From: Clostridia bacterium
Lineage (GTDB): Bacteria; Bacillota_A; Clostridia; Oscillospirales; CAG-272
Length of the DNA stretch: 64,000 nucleotides
Reading direction: 5' to 3'
Assembly (NCBI GenBank): GCA_017452945.1
Contig: JAFTLD010000003.1
Location: 15,405 to 79,404, forward strand
Part shown: one piece after another, positions 32,906 through 45,258 of the stretch
Position numbering within the stretch: position 1 is the stretch's first letter
Layout of the letters: each line of letters opens with the position of its first letter
Made by a program: the position numbers and the translations under genes
The notes under the pieces: generated by a model
The model's database searches: none
Seen by the model: only the letters and a program-made list of their open reading frames with translations
Told to the model about the DNA's origin: nothing

Positions 32906-34284
32906 CAAATCTTCCGCCCCTCCTGCAACTGTCTGACCGTCCAGCCGTTGAGCATGCAATCGTCCTCTACCTGCAGTTCGGCAAGCAGACGCAGGCGCAT
33001 GGTGCGCAGCACCTCGGCATACGCGGGATCGGAAATCAGATTTTGCAGCTCGTAAGGATCTTTTTCAAGATCATACAACTCGTCGGTATCGGTCAGATTC
33101 CAGGTGTATTTGATATTGCCCATGCGCAACATTCTCTGCGAGAAAAGGCCAAACTGCTGGCCGTTGTAGGTAACCATAACGGCATCGCGATGTACGTCGC
33201 TCTGCCCCGTCAGCACAGGCAAAAGACTCTTGCCCACCATACCGTCCGCAGGTAAGCCGACAAGATCCATGATGGTCGCGGGAATATCCAGCGCGTTGGT
33301 ATTCAAGGCGTGCGAGGTCAGACCCTGCGCAAACCTTGCAGGACAATGCCACACGTGAGGAATACGCGTGATCTCCTCGTACATGGCGTAGTGCTTGTCC
33401 ATCTGCCTGCGGTCACCGCAATAATCACCGTGATCCGAGGTGTATACGATAACCGTGTCGTCAATCAAGCCCTGTTTCTCCAGATTGTCAAGCACTCGAC
33501 CGATCGCGTCGTCGATCTGCGAGATCCAGGCATAATATCTCGCCACCACGGGCGCAAAGAAATCCCAATCCTTATCCTCGGTATCCCAGTTGACACGCTG
33601 CTGCCGTTGAATGTAGGGCTTATTTTCATACGTATCCTCAAAGCCGCCCCACACGGGGATATCAGCAGGGTCATACAGATCCGCAAACTCGCGCACAGGC
33701 GTGCAAGGCAGATGCGGCTCGGAAAACTCCATCTGGATCAGCCAAGGCTTTGTGTCCTGCCATGTATCAATCAGCGCATTCACCTGCTTTGCGGTCTGAT
33801 GCGTGGGGGCATATTCCTTATCCATGTCGTAAACCTGTCCCCAAAAGCCGTTGGTCGGCACGCATTGCGGATATTTTTCGGCCATGGGGCGCACGACCTC
33901 GGAGCGCGGCACGTACACGTCATAGCCCATGGATTGCGGCGTTGCATTGTATCCGCCCTCCCAGGCACCAACCCAACCTGTATGGTAGCCAAGCACTTCG
34001 CGCATCTCCCGCGCCCAGGAGTCGCTGTCCGCAGGCAGCATACCGGTATAGATCTTCTGATTATAATTCCAAAGCGCCCCGATCTTTTCAGCGCGCTTAC
34101 CCGTCAGCATGCTCTGTCTGGAGGGACAGCACACGGGGATAGGACAGTAGCTGTTTGTCAGATTGACACCGCCCTTTGCCAGGCGATCAATATTGGGCGT
34201 CTTGACAGGATAGCGATCTGCATAGCCAAGACAATCCCATCTTTGCTGGTCTACACAGATCCAAAGAATATTGGGTGTACTCAT
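32905..34284 (-). CDS. Sulfatase (Cys-type, formylglycine enzyme)
   Basis: 459 residues. It cleaves sulfate esters from glycans. The conversion site is Cys52 in PVCCPSRQSMLTG (C-x-P-S-R), and PNILWICVDQQRWD at the N-terminus holds the first metal Asp; TSDHGDYCGD supplies further calcium ligands. There is no signal peptide, so it acts in the cytosol, suggesting sulfated oligosaccharides are imported first. Start chosen at 34284, four bases overlapping the maturase stop; an upstream in-frame start would lie inside the maturase gene. It belongs to the four-gene maturase-sulfatase-unknown-unknown operon. Confidence 0.93.
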   Translation of the reverse strand: MSTPNILWICVDQQRWDCLGYADRYPVKTPNIDRLAKGGVNLTNSYCPIPVCCPSRQSMLTGKRAEKIGALWNYNQKIYTGMLPADSDSWAREMREVLGYHTGWVGAWEGGYNATPQSMGYDVYVPRSEVVRPMAEKYPQCVPTNGFWGQVYDMDKEYAPTHQTAKQVNALIDTWQDTKPWLIQMEFSEPHLPCTPVREFADLYDPADIPVWGGFEDTYENKPYIQRQQRVNWDTEDKDWDFFAPVVARYYAWISQIDDAIGRVLDNLEKQGLIDDTVIVYTSDHGDYCGDRRQMDKHYAMYEEITRIPHVWHCPARFAQGLTSHALNTNALDIPATIMDLVGLPADGMVGKSLLPVLTGQSDVHRDAVMVTYNGQQFGLFSQRMLRMGNIKYTWNLTDTDELYDLEKDPYELQNLISDPAYAEVLRTMRLRLLAELQVEDDCMLNGWTVRQLQEGRKI

Positions 34285-35351
34285 CGCATTGTTCTCTCCT
34301 TTTGCAACATATATGTATACAGCGCCCGCATGGCGCAATCAGAGTCAGACAGTATCACATCGCGCATGCGTCGGCAGCCGCCACCGCACACAGGCAAAAA
34401 ACGGCATGAGCGACATAGCGCGGGAGCTTCGGGATGCTCGTCTGCAAAGCGTTGCATCCCCTCACTCTGCAGGGTCTGCTCCAGCGTATGCGTATGCACG
34501 TTTCCCGTACAGTATTCGGGCAACACGTAGAAATCGCATGGATACAGCGAGCCGTCCGCCTCCACGATCAGCTGCGGCGTGCAAAAGCCACGCGCACCGC
34601 AATGCCCTGCTCTGCCTTGCAGAGTGGCAAGGGCTTGATCAAATTCGCGCACTGTAAAGGGCGGTTTCCCATCCTTGAAGTCCTCGCGCCACAGCCTGTA
34701 AAAGCCGATCAAGAATTGTCCGAGCGCCTCGGGCGTGGGCGCGTATTTGCGCATCTCATTCTTCTCCAAGGGAGGCAGACATGGGATCAGCTGCACGTGC
34801 GACACGCCAAGCTTTTTATAATAGCGGTAAAGCTGCGTGGGATGCTTTGCCGTGTTTGCACTGACCACCGTAAGCAAATTATAGCGTACACCGTGTTTTT
34901 TCAGCTGCTCAATACCGCGCGTCACGCGCTCATGCGTTCCCTTTCCGTCCCGGGTTTTTCGTGCGACATCATGCAAGGCACGGTCGCCGTCCAAGGAAAC
35001 GCCCACCAATACGTCGTTCTCGGCAAACAGCGTGGCATACACCTCATCGTCCAGCCAAAGGCCATTGGTCTGCACGGCATAGGTTGCGTCAATTCCCGCG
35101 TTTCTGACGTCTGCAAAAAAATCGTCAAAATGCTCCTGCCCCCAAAGCAGCGGCTCACCGCCCTGAAAGGCAAAATGCACGCGCTGCGCCCCGCTTTCTT
35201 TGACTCGCCCGATCAGCTTCCTTGCCGTGTCGCGCGTCATCATCCGATTGGTCGGTGCGCCCTGCTCTGCAAGATCTGCATAAAAGCAATAGTCGCACGC
35301 CATCTGGCAAAGCCCCGACGCGGGCTTGATCATCACGGTTATCTCACGCAT
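34281..35351 (-). CDS. Anaerobic sulfatase-maturating radical SAM enzyme (anSME)
   Basis: 356 residues. Converts the active-site Cys of the adjacent sulfatase to formylglycine. The radical SAM cluster motif is CQMACDYC (Cys15, Cys19, Cys22), GGEPLLWG follows, and the C-terminal SPASM-type Cys cluster includes CGARGFC, YPCDFYVLPEYC and CRSCRFLPVCGGGC for two extra [4Fe-4S] clusters. Starts at 35351 with AAGGAGG. The stop overlaps the sulfatase start (ATGA), so maturase and substrate are made together. Length and Cys pattern are standard for the family. Confidence 0.95.
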   Translation of the reverse strand: MREITVMIKPASGLCQMACDYCFYADLAEQGAPTNRMMTRDTARKLIGRVKESGAQRVHFAFQGGEPLLWGQEHFDDFFADVRNAGIDATYAVQTNGLWLDDEVYATLFAENDVLVGVSLDGDRALHDVARKTRDGKGTHERVTRGIEQLKKHGVRYNLLTVVSANTAKHPTQLYRYYKKLGVSHVQLIPCLPPLEKNEMRKYAPTPEALGQFLIGFYRLWREDFKDGKPPFTVREFDQALATLQGRAGHCGARGFCTPQLIVEADGSLYPCDFYVLPEYCTGNVHTHTLEQTLQSEGMQRFADEHPEAPALCRSCRFLPVCGGGCRRMRDVILSDSDCAMRALYTYMLQKERTMR

Positions 35352-35380
35352 AGCGCACCTCCTTGTCATTCTTCCCTTTT

Positions 35381-35409
35381 ATCATACCACATTTTGCATG
35401 CTTTTGCAA
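35381..35409 (-). promoter_or_regulatory. Promoter of the sulfatase operon
   Basis: Minus strand TTGCAA (35409-35404), 17-bp spacer, TATGAT (35386-35381). Confidence 0.68.
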
Positions 35410-35432
35410 CAACAAAACGTTTTCTGCGCAAA

Positions 35433-35458
35433 AAAAGCGGCTGTCCCAAGCCGCTTTT
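35433..35458 (-). terminator. Terminator of the small unknown gene
   Basis: Minus-strand AAAAGCGGCT / AGCCGCTTTT hairpin (10-bp stem, 6-nt loop) followed by T residues, just after the stop at 35463. Confidence 0.85.
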
Positions 35459-35462
35459 CATA

Positions 35463-35855
35463 TTACTCCCGTTCAATAGGAACAACAAACATTCCAAAAA
35501 ATCCGTCTTCAATATAAATGTTTTCTTTTGTTGCGACAATTTTGTCATTCGGGATATTAAACTTAGAATGTTCATAACGTGATTTCTGATCGTTCTCCAC
35601 CGGTCCGGATATATAATGCCTGCATTTTTCACAATAATTGTATCTTTCCGGCGGATAATGGCAATCGTTCATTATCCCGCATTGAATTCCCTCAAATTCA
35701 TAATCGAAAAGTATCTTTTGCATATTCACATACATATTAGCCGCAGGAGGATGAGGATATTTTTGCGCAAGCTCGGGAGTAGATACAAAAAGAGGACGGT
35801 TCCCGCGTTGCCTTTCATTTTGATATAAAGGAACAAGATGTTCGCACAGTTTCAT
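35463..35855 (-). CDS. Hypothetical protein, 130 residues
   Basis: No family recognised. The protein is hydrophilic, with paired Cys in RYNYCEKCRHYIS around residue 75 and a further Cys near residues 4, 59 and 65, so it may bind a metal. The gene is AT-richer than its neighbours and has only a weak ribosome site (GGAG at about 9 bases), which together with its isolation between the sulfatase operon and the MsmK gene hints at recent acquisition. It ends at a good terminator, which supports a real transcript. Confidence 0.55.
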   Translation of the reverse strand: MKLCEHLVPLYQNERQRGNRPLFVSTPELAQKYPHPPAANMYVNMQKILFDYEFEGIQCGIMNDCHYPPERYNYCEKCRHYISGPVENDQKSRYEHSKFNIPNDKIVATKENIYIEDGFFGMFVVPIERE

Positions 35856-35882
35856 AGCCGACTCCAGTCCTTACATTGATAA

Positions 35883-35919
35883 AGCTGCCCAACTTCCTTA
35901 CTCAGAAAGCCGGGCAGCT
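35883..35919 (-). terminator. Probable terminator of the MsmK-like gene
   Basis: AGCTGCCC / GGGCAGCT stem with a 21-nt loop, followed on the minus strand by TTTATC; a moderate terminator. Confidence 0.6.
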
Positions 35920-35936
35920 GCTTGAATGTTCTTAAA

Positions 35937-37049
35937 TTAGTGAACGATGCAACGCTCGGTGTCCTTATCGAAGATGTGCATTCTGGAAACGTCCAGAGCA
36001 ACCTTGATGGTGTCGCCTGCGCGAGAGGTGGAACGAGAGGATACGCGAGCGGTCAGCTTGGTCTCACCGGTTACCAGGTACAGATAGATCTCTGCGCCCA
36101 TCAGCTCGGTAACGTCAACGTAAGTCTCGATGGTGCTCTCGGGGTTAGCTGCAATAGCAGCTTCCTGGTCGAGAATGCACTCGGGACGGATGCCTGCAAC
36201 AACTTCCTGGCCGATATAGTCCTTCAGAGCGGGGTTGTTAGCCTTCTCTGCGGGAACCTTGATGGAGTGCTCTTCGAAGTTGAAGTAAACGTCCTCACCC
36301 TTCTTAACCAGCGTACCGTTGATGAAGTTCATCTGAGGAGTGCCGATAAAGCCTGCAACGAAAATGTTGCAAGGAGAATCGTACAGGTTCTGAGGAGTAT
36401 CTACCTGCTGAATCAGACCGTCCTTCATAACGACGATTCTGGTAGCCATGGTCATAGCCTCTACCTGGTCGTGCGTTACGTATACGAAGGTGGTACCAAC
36501 TCTGTTGTGGAGCTTGGTCAGCTCGGTTCTCATGGCTGCACGCAGCTTAGCGTCCAAGTTGGAAAGCGGCTCGTCAAGCAAGAAGACCTTGGGGTTACGT
36601 ACGATTGCACGACCCAGCGCAACTCTCTGCTTCTGACCACCGGACAGAGCCTTGGGCTTTCTGTCAAGCAGGTGGGTGATATCCAGAATTCTTGCAGCTT
36701 CTTCTACTCTTCTCTTGATCTCTTCCTTGGGAGTCTTGTTGAGCTTCAGGCCAAATGCCATGTTCTCAAATACGGACATGTGAGGATACAGAGCGTAGTT
36801 CTGGAACACCATGGCGATCTTTCTGTCCTTAGGTGCTACGTCGTTTACCAGCTGGTCACCGATAAACAGCTCGCCCTCGGAGATCTCTTCAAGACCTGCG
36901 ATCATACGCAGTGTGGTGGACTTACCGCAACCGGAAGGGCCTACCAGAACCAGGAATTCCTTATCCTTAACTTCAAGGTTGAAGTCGGATACTGCGGTCA
37001 CGCCGCCGGGATACTTCTTGTAAATGTGACGAAGGGACAAACTTGCCAT
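35937..37049 (-). CDS. Sugar ABC transporter ATP-binding protein (MsmK/UgpC/MalK type)
   Basis: 370 residues. Walker A GPSGCGKST (37-45), Q-loop, signature ALSGGQKQRVALGRA, Walker B VFLLDEPLSNLD and the C-terminal regulatory TOBE/OB domain (AGIRPECIL onwards) are intact. It energises carbohydrate importers. No permease or binding protein is adjacent, so it is likely the multitask ATPase shared by several sugar importers, as MsmX/MsmK are in other Gram-positives. Codon choice is distinct from neighbours (AGA for Arg, GTT/GCT frequent), as for a highly expressed gene. Ribosome site AGGAGG. Confidence 0.92.
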   Translation of the reverse strand: MASLSLRHIYKKYPGGVTAVSDFNLEVKDKEFLVLVGPSGCGKSTTLRMIAGLEEISEGELFIGDQLVNDVAPKDRKIAMVFQNYALYPHMSVFENMAFGLKLNKTPKEEIKRRVEEAARILDITHLLDRKPKALSGGQKQRVALGRAIVRNPKVFLLDEPLSNLDAKLRAAMRTELTKLHNRVGTTFVYVTHDQVEAMTMATRIVVMKDGLIQQVDTPQNLYDSPCNIFVAGFIGTPQMNFINGTLVKKGEDVYFNFEEHSIKVPAEKANNPALKDYIGQEVVAGIRPECILDQEAAIAANPESTIETYVDVTELMGAEIYLYLVTGETKLTARVSSRSTSRAGDTIKVALDVSRMHIFDKDTERCIVH

Positions 37050-37290
37050 GGAATAATTCCTCCTGCGAATATTTTCATTAAAATTATTTTTCTTTTTGAT
37101 GCCTCCTGCCGCATACTGCCGACACGGAGAACATTCTAATCTGTATTATATTGTACCAAAAAAACAGCAAAATGGGAAGAGCCTATTTCCCCAAAATTTT
37201 CTTTCTATCATTGTGCAGATTGCACAATACTTTCGAGTCCGATGAAAATTTCGGCACTTCTCTCGGCACTTCATCTTTAATATATTAAAT

Positions 37291-39450
37291 TCACTTCAAA
37301 AGCATAGAGAGAGAAATGCGCTTTTTCTTGAGATCCACCGAAAGCACGCGCACCTTGACCACGTCGCCAAGGCTGACCACCTGAGAGGGGTGCTTGACGT
37401 ACTTATCCGACATCTGCGAGATATGCACAAGGCCGTCCTGATGCACACCGATATCCACAAACGCACCAAAGTCAATGACATTGCGCACAGTACCCGTCAG
37501 GATCATGTCGGGCTTCAAGTCCTCCATGCTCATAACGTCCTCGCGCAGCTCGGGTGCGGGGGTGGAATCACGCACGTCGCGGCCAGGCTTTTCCAGCTCG
37601 CGGATCATATCGTCAAGCGTCGGCTCACCAACACCCAGCGCCTCGGCTACCTTAGCCTTACCCTGCTTTTTGACCGCCGCGGAAAGACCGCCCAAATGAT
37701 TGTCACGCACGTCCTGCTCGGTATAGCCAAACATTTCCAACAACTGCTTGGCAGCGGCATAGGATTCGGGATGCACACCGGTATTATCCAAAATTTCTTT
37801 ACTTTCCGGCACGCGCAAAAATCCTGCGCACTGCTCGTAAGCCTTGGCACCGATGCGCGGCACCTTGAGAATGGCAGCACGCGACTTGAATTCACCGTTT
37901 TCCTCACGGTATTTCACGATATTCTTTGCAGCTGTGATATTGATACCCGAAATATAGGACAGGAGCGAATAGGATGCGGTATTGACGTCCACACCAACCG
38001 CGTTTACGCAGTCCTCGACCACACCGCCAAGTGCCTGGTCCAGTCTTGCCTGCTTCATATCGTGCTGATACTGGCCGACACCGATTCCCTTGGGATCGAT
38101 CTTGACAAGCTCAGCCAGCGGATCCTGCAATCTTCTTGCAATCGATACCGCGGAACGCTGCATAACGTCAAAATCCGGGAATTCCTCGGCTGCCAGCTTG
38201 GATGCGGAATAGATGGATGCGCCTGCTTCGTTGATGATAATATATTTACAACCCGACTCGGGCATCTCGCGCAAGATCCCCGCAATAAAGATCTCACTTT
38301 CCTTGGATGCCGTACCGTTGCCGATGGCGACCACGTCCACGCTATACTTCTTGATCATATACTTGATGATGCGCTTTGCTTCTTCAATACGGTGCTGCGA
38401 CTTGGTGGTGGGGTATACCACAGCGGTATCCAGCACCTTACCCGTCTTGTCCACCACAGCGGTCTTACAGCCGTTGACGTAGCCGGGGTCAAAGCCAAGC
38501 ACGGTCTTACCCTTCAAGGGTGCCTGCATGAGCAGGTGCGAAAGGTTGTCCGCAAACAGCTTGATCGCGCCTTCACAAGCCTGATCAAACATATCGTTAC
38601 GGATCTCGCGCTCAATAGAGGGAGAGATCAGACGCTCATAGGAGTCGATAACCGCTGCGGACAGATACTTGTTGGCAGGGCTTTCGGGATTGGTAACCAC
38701 GCAATGGAACAGATAATTGAGCACGATGTCCGCGCCCACGGTCAGCGTAACCTTGAGATACTCTTCCTTTTCACCGCGGTTAATCGCCAGAATGCGGTGT
38801 GCGGGAATCTTTTTGAGCGGCTCGTTGTATTCGTAATACTGCGCGTAAACACTGTCCTCTTCCTTTGCCTTTTTGCAGAAAAGCTCACCAAAATCAAAGG
38901 TCTGACGGCGCAGCGCTTTTCTGTACTCGGCGTTATCCGAAACGTCCTCTGCGATGATATCGCACGCACCCGCAAGTGCCTGCTCGGCATTCTCCACGCC
39001 CTTTTCTTCCGAAATAAAGCTCTCGGCATATACCTCCAAGGGCGGATCATAAGAGTCCTGCTGCGCCATAATGGCCTCGGCAAGCGGCTCCAAGCCCTTT
39101 TCTCTTGCCACGCTTGCGCGCGTTTTGCGGTGCGGGCGGAAGGGACGGTAAATGTCGTCCACCTCGGTGATGGTCTTGGCGTTCTCGATCGCCAGCTCGA
39201 TCTCGGGCGTCAGCTTGTCCTGTGCCGCGATCAGATCCTTGACCTCCTGCTTTCTCTTCTCAATATTGCGCAGATAAGTCAGTCTGTCCTCAAGCGTTCT
39301 AAGCGTGGTGTCATCCAGGCTGCCCGTCACCTCTTTACGGTAACGCGCAATAAACGGAATGGTGTTGCCTTCGTCCATCAGGGCAATGGTGTCGATCAAT
39401 TTTTGTGTTTCGATGTTGAGCTCCTTGCTCAGTGTTGCAATAATGTCCAT
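37291..39450 (-). CDS. Tex-family RNA-binding protein
   Basis: 719 residues. Tex/YhgF proteins are cytosolic RNA-binding factors linked to transcription and tolerance of stress; the enzymatic role is not settled. Domains in order: helical N-terminus (SKELNIETQKLIDTIALMDE), the YqgF/RNase H-like core (LGFDPGYVNGCKTAVVD), helix-hairpin-helix motifs (IAAKNIV... FKSRAAILKVPRIGAKAYEQ) and a C-terminal S1 domain (GTVRNVIDFGAFVDIGVHQD... DGLVHISQMS). All are intact. Its promoter (39490-39518) overlaps the 3' end of the neighbouring glycosidase gene. Confidence 0.95.
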   Translation of the reverse strand: MDIIATLSKELNIETQKLIDTIALMDEGNTIPFIARYRKEVTGSLDDTTLRTLEDRLTYLRNIEKRKQEVKDLIAAQDKLTPEIELAIENAKTITEVDDIYRPFRPHRKTRASVAREKGLEPLAEAIMAQQDSYDPPLEVYAESFISEEKGVENAEQALAGACDIIAEDVSDNAEYRKALRRQTFDFGELFCKKAKEEDSVYAQYYEYNEPLKKIPAHRILAINRGEKEEYLKVTLTVGADIVLNYLFHCVVTNPESPANKYLSAAVIDSYERLISPSIEREIRNDMFDQACEGAIKLFADNLSHLLMQAPLKGKTVLGFDPGYVNGCKTAVVDKTGKVLDTAVVYPTTKSQHRIEEAKRIIKYMIKKYSVDVVAIGNGTASKESEIFIAGILREMPESGCKYIIINEAGASIYSASKLAAEEFPDFDVMQRSAVSIARRLQDPLAELVKIDPKGIGVGQYQHDMKQARLDQALGGVVEDCVNAVGVDVNTASYSLLSYISGINITAAKNIVKYREENGEFKSRAAILKVPRIGAKAYEQCAGFLRVPESKEILDNTGVHPESYAAAKQLLEMFGYTEQDVRDNHLGGLSAAVKKQGKAKVAEALGVGEPTLDDMIRELEKPGRDVRDSTPAPELREDVMSMEDLKPDMILTGTVRNVIDFGAFVDIGVHQDGLVHISQMSDKYVKHPSQVVSLGDVVKVRVLSVDLKKKRISLSMLLK

Positions 39451-39489
39451 GCTTCGGGTTCCTTTTCGTTGTAGTATTGGGATGTTTGT

Positions 39490-39518
39490 AGTATATGGGG
39501 TATTTTTATAAAAGTCAA
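39490..39518 (-). promoter_or_regulatory. Promoter of the tex gene
   Basis: Minus strand TTGACT (39518-39513), 17-bp spacer, TATACT (39495-39490). The -35 box lies inside the stop region of the upstream gene. Confidence 0.7.
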
Positions 39519-40777
39519 TTTTCGAATTTCAACAGAATGGCATCGCCCTCTCCGAGCGTCATACGGTAAATGCCGTCCTCGCTCTCCAGCGTCAGGAATT
39601 CACCGCTCTCTGCGTCAAACAACGCAACGGTTCCCTCTGCTTTGAAGCAGAAGTCGTTTTCATTTTCATAGTCGCGGTTGGCAATCAGCACGTAGCCGTC
39701 GGTAAATACGCCAACGGTCAGCTTGTCGCCCTGCACGCTGTCAATCGGGCCTGCAGCACCCTGCAGGTACTGCACGTACCGCTCGTTGGGCATCTCGCCA
39801 AGATGATACACGCCAAGAGATTGCTGCTCATTCAGAATCGAACCCACAGCCTGCAGCTCACGGTTGATGTCCGCAATCATGTGGTAGTGAGGCAGCGTTT
39901 CGCCGGTTTGGCTGATCATGCCGTTTTGCCAATGCCAGAAATCGTCACCCTCGGTATTGTTCGCACCGGGTGTCCAGTAGGTAAAGTAGGAAAGGCGCGC
40001 AGAGCCGTACGCCAGCGACTGCCAGACCTCCCAGCGAAGCTCTCCGTCGGTCAGATTGCGGTAAGGTCCATGCTCAACCACCAAAATGATGACCATGAAC
40101 GGAATGCCCGTTTTGAGCGATTCGTTTCTGATCTGCTCGATGTTGGTAAAAAATCCTGCTCTGTCCACGTTTTCAAACTCGGACGCACCGCCAAAGGTGG
40201 AATCGTAGATCTGCTGCTCACGCTCGTTGGTGATGATCTTGGCCTGCTTTCTCGCGCCCTTGAGGAAATGATAGTGGTCATAGCTGATAATGCTTGGCTT
40301 AACCATATCGGTATACTGTGCCAGGTGATCCTCATAGGTGGGATTGCCCAGCTGCTCGGGCGAGGCGTAGTTGGGGAACAGATTGATATAAGCCTCGTGC
40401 GCGGGATCAAGCTCTGCAAGAATCTCGCGGATCTCTGCCAGCATATCGAAGGCGGAGGCATTGGGCTCGTCCACGATGTGATAGCCAAACAGCGCGGGGT
40501 GAGCCCCGTACTTCTCTACCACGCCTGCCAGATACGCGCGTCTTTGCTCGGGATTGGCGATAGCACGGTAGATATCACCGTCCGATACCATAACCTTCAT
40601 GCCACGCTCGTGTGCAGCATCCAGTACCAAAAGGTTGGTCTTTGCGTCAAACTCGGCAAGCATGAGCGTAAAGCCCGCATCCTTGACTCTGTCAATCTCC
40701 TCAGTGGCAAAACTGCCGTCCGCGCGATAAATAAACTCTTTTTTGATTCCTTCCCAGTACGTAATCGGGTATTGCAT
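39515..40777 (-). CDS. TIM-barrel glycosidase-like protein, family unassigned
   Basis: 420 residues. Looks like a GH clan A-type barrel: GFTLMLAEFDAKTNLLVLDA, FGYHIVDEPNASAFDML (Glu next to Asp-Pro resembles a catalytic acid/base), YINLFPNYASPEQL, and a later GIPFMVIILVVEHGPYR with a candidate second Glu. The last 110 residues form a short beta-sandwich. No signal peptide. I cannot place it in a CAZy family. Starts 17 bp after the pseudouridine synthase gene with AGGAGG, so it is transcribed with it. Substrate unknown. Confidence 0.6.
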   Translation of the reverse strand: MQYPITYWEGIKKEFIYRADGSFATEEIDRVKDAGFTLMLAEFDAKTNLLVLDAAHERGMKVMVSDGDIYRAIANPEQRRAYLAGVVEKYGAHPALFGYHIVDEPNASAFDMLAEIREILAELDPAHEAYINLFPNYASPEQLGNPTYEDHLAQYTDMVKPSIISYDHYHFLKGARKQAKIITNEREQQIYDSTFGGASEFENVDRAGFFTNIEQIRNESLKTGIPFMVIILVVEHGPYRNLTDGELRWEVWQSLAYGSARLSYFTYWTPGANNTEGDDFWHWQNGMISQTGETLPHYHMIADINRELQAVGSILNEQQSLGVYHLGEMPNERYVQYLQGAAGPIDSVQGDKLTVGVFTDGYVLIANRDYENENDFCFKAEGTVALFDAESGEFLTLESEDGIYRMTLGEGDAILLKFEN

Positions 40778-40793
40778 GTCAATCCTCCTATGT

Positions 40794-41495
40794 TTAATCT
40801 TTTTTTGTCAAAAGCGCAATCTGTGCGCTGTCAAGATACTTCCATTCTCCGCGATCAAGCGCGGGGTCAAGCGTCAAAGGGCCAAAGCTGACGCGCTCCA
40901 GATACGTGATCTGGTTATGCACCGCCTCCATCATCAGCTTGATCTGATGATATTTGCCCTCGGTCAGCGTGATCTTGCCTTCCCTTTCGCTCTCGCGCTC
41001 CACACAGCAGGGCGCGGTGACGTAGCCGCCAATGTCCACACCGCTCTCAAGAGCTTCAATATCCGCGTCTGACAGCGGGAATTTGACGCGAAAGGCGTAG
41101 GTCTTGGCCACGTGGCTCTTGGGAGCAAGCAGCCTGTGTGAGGTGTCACCGTCGTTGGTCAGAAGCATCAGCCCCAGCGTGTTTTTATCAAGTCTGCCAC
41201 AAGGAAACAGCCCTATCTTTTGCAGCTCGGGCGGCAGCAGCTCGACCACGGTGGGCAGCTTTCCGTCCTCGGTTGCGCTGACGTAGCCCTCGGGCTTGTT
41301 GAGCATGATATAGGTAAATTTGCGATAGCATACGGGCGTGCCGCAATAGACAACAGATACCGCATCGGGGTCAACCTGCATGTCCGCTTTTTTAGCTACC
41401 ACGCCATCCACAAGTACCCGGCCCGCTCTGACCGCAGATGAGATCTGCGAGCGTGAGGCAATGCCGGTCGAGGATATCATTTTGTCCAGTCTCAT
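40794..41495 (-). CDS. Pseudouridine synthase, RsuA family
   Basis: 233 residues. Isomerises a specific uridine in 16S (or 23S) rRNA. It has an S4 RNA-binding domain (MRLDKMISSTGIASRSQI), the catalytic GRLDKNTLGLMLLTNDG (Asp103) and the C-terminal KYHQIKLMMEAVHNQI stretch typical of RsuA/RluE/RluB. The precise target uridine cannot be told. First gene of a two-gene unit with the glycosidase-like gene. Ribosome site GGGAG. Confidence 0.93.
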   Translation of the reverse strand: MRLDKMISSTGIASRSQISSAVRAGRVLVDGVVAKKADMQVDPDAVSVVYCGTPVCYRKFTYIMLNKPEGYVSATEDGKLPTVVELLPPELQKIGLFPCGRLDKNTLGLMLLTNDGDTSHRLLAPKSHVAKTYAFRVKFPLSDADIEALESGVDIGGYVTAPCCVERESEREGKITLTEGKYHQIKLMMEAVHNQITYLERVSFGPLTLDPALDRGEWKYLDSAQIALLTKKD

Positions 41496-41524
41496 AGCCC
41501 TCTTCTCCCATTTTTTATCAATAT

Positions 41525-41553
41525 ATTATAACACATCCGCACCGTTTTGTAAA
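41525..41553 (-). promoter_or_regulatory. Promoter of the pseudouridine synthase gene
   Basis: Minus strand TTTACA (41553-41548), 17-bp spacer, TATAAT (41530-41525). Confidence 0.68.
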
Positions 41554-41672
41554 CTGTTTTTTTGCCCGGAACCCCATTTTCATGATTTTGCACACATACG
41601 GCGCACCGATTTGTGCAACTATGCGTGTCGCAGGGGAGAGCTTTGGTATTGTTTCGAGAGTTTAACTAAATT

Positions 41673-42060
41673 ACGCGCGCATAACAGGGGGACGTAGCAT
41701 TGTTACGCCGCCGGTTGCACAAACACGACAAGAAAGCAAAATTGCGGTGTAACAAGGGCCTGTCCCCCGTTACGCGCAACATGTAAAAACACCATGTAAC
41801 AGAGAACCGTCCTCTGTTACATAGATATTGTTAGAGCTTAGCAAAATTCGCGCGCATAACAGGTGGACGGAACCATGTTACATTGCGCTCCCTTGGGTCG
41901 CTGCAACGTAACGTGGACCCGTCCCCGCAGTTACACGCTTGGTTAACCGTTCGGGGACGCGCGTAACCGGGGACGGAGCATTGTTACGCCGCCGGTTGTG
42001 CAAACACGACAAAAAAGAAAAATCGCGGTGTAACAAGGGCCTGTCCCCCGTTACGCGCAC
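41673..42060. repeat. Composite palindrome cluster D (order b-c-a-b)
   Basis: This accounts for most of the 678-bp gap before the beta-galactosidase. Unit b (41673-41779) and its second copy (about 41957-42060) are direct repeats, nearly identical by eye. Each is a long imperfect palindrome whose ends read GCGCGTAAC...GGGGACG and its complement CGTCCCC...GTTACGCGC. Unit c (41794-41822) has an 11-bp stem ATGTAACAGAG/CTCTGTTACAT. Unit a (about 41849-41941) is a third palindrome. The same units occur at 52.9-53.3 kb. No reading frame looks genuine. The remainder of the gap (41496-41672) has only the pseudouridine synthase promoter. Confidence 0.78.
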
Positions 42061-42109
42061 TGTTATACAAAAGCTGAGAATTGTACTCAATACAAGCAAA
42101 AAATTCCCC

Positions 42110-45251
<3,142 letters not shown>

Positions 45252-45258
45252 ATAACGT

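Noticed and set aside
37390..39474. 694-residue reading frame opposite tex on the plus strand
   Set aside because: It is the antisense of a clear Tex gene; the product has no recognisable domain and no ribosome site.
41673..42060. Structured non-coding RNA gene
   Set aside because: The palindromes recur in different orders and as near copies, which suits a repetitive element better than one conserved RNA. A promoter and terminator were not found.
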